Shown here in pieces: positions 57,402 to 64,000 of a DNA stretch of 64,000 bases (position 1 is its first letter; each line of letters begins with the position of its first letter). The translations under genes and the position numbers were made by a program. The stretch comes from Vermamoeba vermiformis (taxonomy: Eukaryota > Tubulinea > Echinamoebida). The notes under the pieces are model-generated. The model did no database searches. It worked only from the letters and a program-made list of their open reading frames with translations, and was not told the origin of the DNA. The stretch lies in NCBI GenBank assembly GCA_045837725.1, contig JBEWZL010000076.1:186001-250000 (forward strand), given 5' to 3'.

Positions 57402-59773
57402 ATGGATAGCAACCCGAAAGAAGTTGATAGTTTACTTGCTGCAGGTTCGCTAAGATCGATCCAGGAAATACCTGCTAGTTCAGGACGGCCTAATATGACG
57501 CTATATGCTGCGTTACTAGGTGTTTTATTTTGTTTATTATTTTCAGCATTTAATGCCACTCAAGTAAGCAATGGAACGATTTCATTTTGATTGATCAGCT
57601 AATTTTTTTAATTAATCACAAGTTTATCGATAAAATACAGCTTTTTAACGTGCATTTAATTAAATATGGATATTAATAATATTTTTAAATGTAGAATTTA
57701 CAATCAACGGTTAATGAAGAGATCGGCAATGTTTCACTCTCTGTTTTATATATTGTATTCGCTTTTTCAAACTTTTTTGCGCCTAGTATTGTTATGAAAA
57801 TAGGCGAGAAGTAAGTACACATTTAATTAGTATTTTCTGAAATATCTTAACGGAACAGGTCCCATCCGGATCTGCACCTCTTTTCCAATAATTAATTTAG
57901 GCCAAATAAATTCTTATTACTGGTATATTATAGGTGGTCTATTATTCTTGGTAGTTTGGCCTATGTCCTTTACATTGCAGCAAATATTCACCCGATGCTC
58001 GTCACGCACATTATTGCTGGTGCTTTGAACGGATTGGGCGCAGCTGTTATTTGGACTGCTCAGGGCGTACGTACATATTATGCTATTTATAATGTAATAT
58101 ATCCTTCATATCCCTTTAGAAACTGGATCGCGTAATTTTTTCTTCCGTTCAGAAATTTGATCGTTTATTTATTTACTATAAATAACTATAAATCAAATTT
58201 ATAACGAGATGACTGCTAATAATTGATTTTTTAGTCATATTTGATTAAATGTTCTAGCGAAGAAACCGTGGGAGCTTTTAGCGGCATTGTAAGTATTGAT
58301 TTTTGGAATATTAATTGCATTAATAACATACTTGTACTATTTAATCGCTTTACGGTGCAATTAAAGCCACCTTTAGCCTCTTTGTAACGACCGGATCCAA
58401 CTAACTTTTTTCGGTTTTGTAGTTCTTCGGCATCTTTCAATTCAATCAAATCATCGGAAATTTCTCTGCTGGATTTTTGTTGGACAGATTGAGTATTTCC
58501 ACCTTCTATTTGTTCATAATTTTTACTGCCGTTGGTGGATTCAGCGTACTGGCTTTCTTCTTTTTACGGTAAAACTCACTATACTACCAATACGTCTATT
58601 TAATAATTATGTGCTTCATATGCACGCATTAATATTGCTTTATATTGTACTTACAATCTTTTTTAAAGAGATCCGAAGAATTTTCCTAATGCGGAAGTCA
58701 AAGCACCAACGCCGCTCAAAGAACGCATTGTCAAATCAATTGCGGTCTTCAGTGAAGCTAGAATGTTGTTATTCGTGCTTATTATCATCTTCAGCGGTTT
58801 CTCTCAGTCGTTCTTTTTTGGCCGATTTCCAAAACTGATCGGTGACTTGTCTTACATTGGTTACGTACTGGCTTGCTTGGGCGCAGCCGATTCGTTCGGT
58901 AAGTTAGATATATGTCATGCACTAAATGCCTCTTGCGGTTACCTCAAAGCAAACACAAACGTCTGAAGAAATTTCAGATCTGCTCAAAAATTTTACTACA
59001 ATAGTGCTTTTTATACATGGTATCATTAATTGCATGAATTTAAGGCATTAAGAATGTATGATGAACTATAACATTGCATATATACTAATGCCTTCTTGTA
59101 GGTTCATTCGTGTTTGGAAAGCTCATCGATAAAATTGGTTCCAAGCTTGGTAGGCCAAATATTATAATAACAAAGTTTCGGTTATTGATCTAATATCTTA
59201 TTGCCTAATTTAGTCATGGGCTTTGGTGTGCTCGTCGTGCTCATTCAAACATCCATCTTGTTGATTGTACCACTTGAAACTTTGCGCGAACACATGTGGT
59301 CGTTCTTCGTGTTGGGCATTGGATTTGGTACGTCATATCGGTTGTATTGGTGCGATCTTGAGTTTGACACGTGTCACTTTTTTTTGACAGGGCTCGCGGA
59401 TGCTTCGTTTTACACGACGATTTACGCGACTGTTTCAGCTTTGTTTAAGGACCGAATTGAAATGGGATTTGCTGGTATGTTCACATTTATAATGAAATAA
59501 TTACGATACCTGAAATCAATCATCAATCTAAAAGATTTTTTAGGGGTGGATTAAGATCCGGATTCTAATTTTTTGTTTGTAGCCTTCCGATTCGTACAAA
59601 GTGCAGCCACCGCTCTATTATTCTTCTTGAATTCAAGAATTTCACTCGTCCCAGCAATTCTATTGTTGAACGTGCCATTAATCGTTGGTTTCTTGTCGTA
59701 CTTCTTGTTGGATCTGTGCGTGGCTCGTGTTGATAACACGGTCAAGAAATCTAAGCAATATGACAACCTTTAA
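57402..59773 (+). CDS. UNC93/MFSD11-like membrane protein
   Basis: About ten exons encode roughly 450 residues with about eleven or twelve hydrophobic segments. The start at 57402 gives a short polar N-terminus, then the first span (YAALLGVLFCLLFSAFNATQ). The UNC93 signature is GLGAAVIWTAQGSYLIKCSS followed by GAFSGIFFGIFQFNQIIGN. A central loop (KAPTPLKERIVKSI) separates the halves, and the second half includes GKLIDKIGSKL, a major-facilitator loop motif. MFSD11/UNC93 relatives are transporter-like proteins; their substrate is not known. The gene ends KQYDNL at 59773 with an overlapping AATAAA. An intron contains TGACACGTGTCA. Confidence 0.87.
59365..59376. repeat. TGACACGTGTCA palindrome, site 5
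   Basis: An exact copy in a short intron of the UNC93-like gene, about 13 bp before the acceptor; it shares GAGTT just upstream with site 3. Confidence 0.75.
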
Positions 59774-59778
59774 ATAAA
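59773..59778 (+). promoter_or_regulatory. Poly(A) signal, UNC93-like gene
   Basis: AATAAA overlaps the stop codon end (TAAATAAA); a second copy is at 59777-59782. Confidence 0.5.
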
Positions 59779-59924
59779 TAAAAGGTATTGCTGCTCAATA
59801 GACATGCCACGGTTGCTTTTCCAATTTTTGATCTCCTTGACAAATTTTGGTTTAACTTATATTTAACTTATTTACGGAATATATAACACATATTTAGTAA
59901 TATTTGTATAATTCGTGCGGATCA

Positions 59925-62594
59925 ATGGAAGAAAATCATGATTACTTGTTGCTAGACGATCTTCCACCAGAACTTGTGGAATTAATCGTGTCGCACTTGG
60001 ATGCAGTAGGATTAGTCAAATTTGGGCGTTGTAATAAACATTTAAAGCAACTGTGCAACAGAGATTTATGGTGGCAAAGGTGCATCCACCACGGTATAAA
60101 TTCAAAATATAAGTTATACTAATACATTCATTAAAAATAACACCACTATTATCAACTATATTTCAATTCAGACATATTACCTTCTCCTTATTAACAATAT
60201 CCACAAAGAAAAACCGCCAATTTTGCTGGTGCCCACTAAATACACCAGTAAGTATAAATTACATCATCAATATATACACGCATTATTTTCCATATTTTTT
60301 TACAATTTTTGGCTGCCAGCCAAGTAAATTTTTTGAAGACTAATAAAAATCGATTTTCTTTTAGATCGCAGTGTTTATCGATCAAATGATTAAAACCACA
60401 TCCTATTAACAATTTCATAAGAATGGAAGAGTATCTATCGCCATTGCACAGCACTACAATCGGATCTTGCCTACGAATTTCAGAATCCCGACCAACGCAT
60501 TATTTTGGGCCCTCAAGTTCATACTTTCAATGGAGAATTGACTATGAACAACCACAAACAAATAACAGGCTTATACGACATTCATTGGTCCAATAAGACT
60601 TCAGATCAGAAATCAGTACTCGTTTGTAAAGGCATCAAAGTTACGCCGCACAGCGTTATACCGGTGCCACCGGATTTATCTGTTACAATATCGGTACGTA
60701 ATTTAACATAATATTCAACAAAGTTCTTAAGCAATATTGTACGACTAATGCGGAAATCATTAATTACTTGGCAAAAAAAACTGGGATTCGGATCCGACGT
60801 CAGATCGGCGCTTACTTGCATTAATCACAGTACCACCACTCAGTATTATTAATTAATATTTTTCGTAGAATTTATCGATCAAATTAGAGGACAAAAGCGC
60901 TGCGCAGTTTGGTGTTAATTTCACCAACACGAAAGCGAGTATTGTCAACTGCGAGATTGAAAATGGCGTTCATATTCGGTTAGTCTTAATAGATCTATCA
61001 TATTATATTAATCTAACCATTAACACCTCTTCAGTGATAAAAGCAACGTGACGTTGAAAAATTGTCATTTGAGTGGCGGCACGTTAAGCGGCGTGTCAGT
61101 TATGAACAGCAGCGTCACCATTGAGAAGTGTCGTAAGTAATGTTAGGCAGCACTATTATCACACACTATTCCTTGCTGATAGAGATATATAATATACAAT
61201 GTATAACATTTGAAACTTTCGTTGGATCTGGATCTTATTTTTAGCGAGTACCTCGTCTTAAGTTATTTTAAGCCTATTTATAATTAATATTATGTTTTAT
61301 GATTATATATGATAATGTAGCGTTTAGAATTAACTCGTTTATTTTTTCAGGTGTCAACAACAACGAGACAGGCATCAGTTTGCTGTCAATTGCGTACGAA
61401 GACACGTGCGTGATTAGCGACAGCACGATCGTCAACAACACGCGCGGTGTCAACGCGTCAAATGTCCAAGCGAAATTTCAACTGAAAAACAACGTAATTG
61501 AGAACAACAAACAGTTCGGCGTGGGCACTAATTGCACGCGTGCTGCATTGACGCAAAACAAGATCACGAACAATCACACGGGCGTGTTCTCGTGCGAGAT
61601 GTCGTTGATCACGTTAGAAGATAATATTATTCGCAAGAACAAGTATTGGGGCGTGTGCATCCAACACGGCAGCGCTGTTGCAAAATTCACTGGAAATCAA
61701 ATTACACACAATCATGTCGTTGGTAAGCTTTGCCAAATAACCCTTTAAAGACTACCTAATTATGCTAATACATAATTTATTCGTATGACGCACTATAGCG
61801 ATCTTTAATCAGAGTTTAAAAATTGACGGATCTGATCCGAACCTGATGTAGATCTACGTTTGAGTCTTGACTGGGCAAATATTAACGTTGTTTTTGAATG
61901 GTTTAGGCCTACAATTGCCCGAGTCGCTCAAGAGGCCACATTTGACGTCAGAAGCACTGCAGTCGAGCAACACATTCAGCGACAATGAGAGTGACATTGT
62001 GCTGTCCAATGAACGCGTCACTGATCAAGGTTTCATTGCACTGGCGCCTTTTCCTGCGTGGTCACCATTGGACTCCCCTGAAGTGTTGCGTAAGTCAAAT
62101 GGGTGTCTCAAATATACCTAAATTTCAGATCCGGATCCATTTTCTCCTCGAAATTTTTCACGTCATAATATTATAGTTAGATTTATTATTAACGGAGTAC
62201 TAATGTATATTTTGTGGCAGAGACCAAGTTAAAAATGACAATCAGACGAAAATTCTGCACGTACAATATGACTGGCACGAACCCCGTGAAGCAAGACTGG
62301 TACGTTACAATAAGGCTTAAAAATATAAATTGACCAATCACTGACGAGTATATTTTCATGAAACTACAGGTTCACTTGCTCGTCGTGTCCGATTTTTCAG
62401 AAAAAGATCTGTGCTGCGTGCATTAAGAAGTGTCATAAGGGACACAAGGTCGCACCATCGCCAGACATTGATAATTTTTATAACTACTACTGGTGAGTAA
62501 TATGTCAAAATATGAAAATTAAGTTTTAAAATTAAATTTTTAATTGTTCAGCGACTGTGGATCTGGTCAAGGTTGCAAGGCATTATGGAAGTAA
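59925..62594 (+). CDS. FBXO11: FBXO11-type protein: F-box, beta-helix, UBR finger
   Basis: About eleven exons encode roughly 560 residues. The F-box is LPPELVELIVSHLDAVGLVK with CNKHLKQLCNRDLWW. A right-handed beta-helix follows with repeats typical of FBXO10/11, for example SDSTIVNNTRGVNASN, LKNNVIENNKQFGVG and LEDNIIRKNKYWGV. The end is a UBR-type zinc finger, with KFCTYNMTGTNPVKQDW, then TCSSCPIFQKKICAAC, CHKGHKV and CDCGSGQGCKALWK. This order (F-box, beta-helix, UBR) is exactly that of animal FBXO11, an SCF adaptor for BCL6 and Cdt2. Exon 2 is assigned with the acceptor near 60212, giving EKPPILLVPTKYT, because the nearer acceptor leads to a stop. Confidence 0.92.
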
Positions 62595-62941
62595 TAAGTA
62601 ACTGGAAACAACATTAAATTTTAGAAAAATTTCAACGCGGACCAAATGCCCATAGTTGTAAGTTGAAAAAATGAAAATTAATTTTTCTGTTTCTTGCTTC
62701 GGATGCAGCCTCAAAAAGATTCAAACTATTGAAAGCAATTTCGTTAGTACCAAAAAAAACTCTTTCAGACCAAATTATTAACCATGACTGTTCAATTTGT
62801 GTTACAGAAGCTTCTAAATTGGGTGTGGCTTCGCATGCAAAAGATATTTTAGAACTGAAGAGAAACTTCGCGAAAAAGAATAGAAGTGCGTAATTGTGCT
62901 CCGCGAAGCCGGCAAGATTCTAAATTTCAATCTTTGCAAGC

Positions 62942-62955
62942 TCCGCGATCGCGGA
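62942..62955. repeat. Perfect 14-bp palindrome before TATA-like box
   Basis: TCCGCGATCGCGGA is perfectly self-complementary and lies 25 bp upstream of the TATA-like box of the oxidoreductase gene. A related half (CTCCGCGAAGCCGG) is about 40 bp upstream of it. Confidence 0.6.
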
Positions 62956-62979
62956 ACTGAAATTTCACGCAGAAACTTC

Positions 62980-62988
62980 TATAAAAGG
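62980..62988 (+). promoter_or_regulatory. TATA-like box upstream of OYE gene
   Basis: TATAAAAGG lies about 312 bp upstream of the start codon, so a 5' UTR or 5' UTR intron would be needed. Confidence 0.4.
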
Positions 62989-63291
62989 AAACTTTGAAAA
63001 CACGGAGGCATGACCGCGAACAGAAGATTCTAAATGTTTCTAAAAATCAAAAGTATAAATACGAATGGCTCGCGAGTATTGTTCATTCAATCGAAAGAGT
63101 TTACGCTCGACAACAAAACAAATCCGAGCTAAATTTTCAAGTAAGTGCCTCAACTTGTTACGTAATACGATACCCTAATATTACAAATGAAATAATATGC
63201 ATCATTAAATTTGTTATGAATCAAATATTTAAAAGCTCTATAAACATTTTGTAACAACCTAATTAATTAATTTATTCGTAGATAATTAATA

Positions 63292-64000
63292 ATGTCCGAT
63301 CATTTTGTAATTCCTATTCCTGACAAATGGAAGAAAAGCCCTGCGACGCCTGTAGATCGAGATGAAAAAAATCTGCCTCTTCTTTTCACTCCTCTCAAGC
63401 TGAGAAGCATCGAGCTTAAGAATAGAATAGTAGTGTCTCCTATGTAAGTATAATAACGATTTATGCTTGCAACGTCTCAATTTTTAAAATTATCGGTTCT
63501 TCTTTTCGCAATGATTACTCAGAGTCACGAGATCTAATACATTTTCAAAACAGGTGCCAATACTCATCTGAAGATGGCTTATTAAATGACTGGCATTTAG
63601 TCCATCTCGGTTCTTTTGCTCGAGGAGGCGCTGGCTTGGTTTTTATCGAAGCCACTGCGGTCACACCTAAAGGCCGAATTACTCCTTGGGACTCCGGTAT
63701 TTGGGACGATAAGCATATTGCTCCGATTAAACGCATCGTCGATTTCATTCACGAACAAAAGGTAAGCAGATCCTCAACACAAATCCCGAATCTGCCTCTA
63801 ACGAACAACTTCAAAAGGCGCATGTCGCTCTTCAGATTGCTCATGCTGGTCGCAAGGCTTCTACGACGCCTCTTTACGTTCCTGCGGGCACTCCTGACGC
63901 AGTAACGGATGAAGAAGGCGGATGGACTCCCGAAGCTCCTTCAGCCATTGCTTTTTCTGAAACTTATAGAACTCCCGCTGCACTAACTGTCGAGCAGATT
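63292..64000 (+). CDS. Old Yellow Enzyme-like NADPH oxidoreductase, 5' part
   Basis: Three exons are visible and the gene runs off the window. The start at 63292 gives MSDHFVIPIPDKWKKSP. The FMN barrel shows LFTPLKLRSIELKNRIVVSP, then MCQYSSEDG across an intron, WHLVHLGSFARGGAGLVFIE, GRITPWDSGIWDD and IAHAGRKAS. This is the bacterial YqjM/XenA class of the family (SPMCQYS and HAGRKAS), distinct from the yeast OYE class. Such enzymes reduce activated C=C bonds using NADPH. The rest of the barrel and the C-terminus lie outside, so full length cannot be judged. The upstream GC-rich palindrome may be its control site. Confidence 0.9.

Larger units (their letters stand above)
62595..63291. other. 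Intergenic region with GC-rich palindromes
   Basis: This 697-bp spacer precedes the oxidoreductase gene. Its middle (62790-62990) contains several CGCG-rich elements and repeated GAAACTTC words, then a TATA-like box at 62980-62988. No coding frame is supported. Confidence 0.5.

Noticed and set aside
1-64000. Transposons, virus-like elements, CRISPR arrays, rRNA
   Set aside because: I looked for transposase, reverse transcriptase, capsid-like frames, long terminal repeats, spaced direct repeats and rRNA signatures and saw none that I can support.

Overview
The window is nuclear DNA of a gene-dense unicellular eukaryote. Spliceosomal introns are short (mostly 45-70 nt, donors GTACGT or GTAAGT, acceptors TTAG/ACAG). 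TAA, TAG and TGA all act as stops, AATAAA-type signals follow several genes, and genes sit on both strands with spacers of 0.1-0.8 kb. The gene set (Rho-type GTPase, SR protein with zinc knuckles, Rrp6, PLB-type phospholipase, sedolisin relative, many F-box genes) fits a free-living amoeboid protist. Heterolobosea or Amoebozoa is my guess, at low confidence. I see about 27 protein genes, one tRNA gene, two gene relics, no rRNA, no CRISPR and no recognisable transposon or virus-like coding region.

Layout. 1-608: 3' end of a SPRY-SAM gene. 784-2411: erlin (minus). 2839-5508: ABCB half transporter (plus). 5623-7552: two minus-strand genes, an unknown membrane protein and a small bacterial-looking protein. 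7677-18043: a tandem pair of large minus-strand F-box genes of about 1,000 residues, with an orphan gene and an F-box fragment between them. 18212-21102: DNA polymerase lambda/mu type, divergent from the upstream F-box copy; a stub of its 5' end lies beside the other copy, so the duplication unit carried both. 21578-22784: SR splicing factor. 23566-26649: two paralogous, probably GPI-anchored, surface proteins. 26787-28301: an acidic nuclear protein with an H4-like and an H3-like histone fold in one chain. 28596-31675: GPATCH11 and a secreted PLB-type phospholipase.

32262-38379: an unknown gene, then the exosome nuclease Rrp6 with a tRNA-Gln gene inside one intron. 38914-46345: F-box/LRR gene, a divergent Rho GTPase, peroxisomal SCPx thiolase (PTS1 SKL) and a mitochondrial unknown. 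46470-49268: F-box plus propeller-like protein. 49386-54239: two paralogous PA-domain seven-TM proteins. 54630-55316: C-terminal sedolisin/TPP1 remnant lacking the catalytic serine. 55632-62594: LENG8/THP3-like SAC3 protein, UNC93/MFSD11 transporter and an FBXO11-type protein (F-box, beta-helix, UBR finger). 63292-end: Old Yellow Enzyme relative, cut by the window end.

The genes form no single pathway. Themes are ubiquitin ligase adaptors (five F-box genes and one fragment), RNA processing (SR, GPATCH11, Rrp6, LENG8/THP3) and membrane proteins. Items most worth a second look are the H4-H3 doublet-like protein, the recurrent 12-bp palindrome TGACACGTGTCA in introns, the GATC-rich intronic motifs, the PA-7TM pair, the polymerase/F-box duplication and the Rho protein with changed switch residues.
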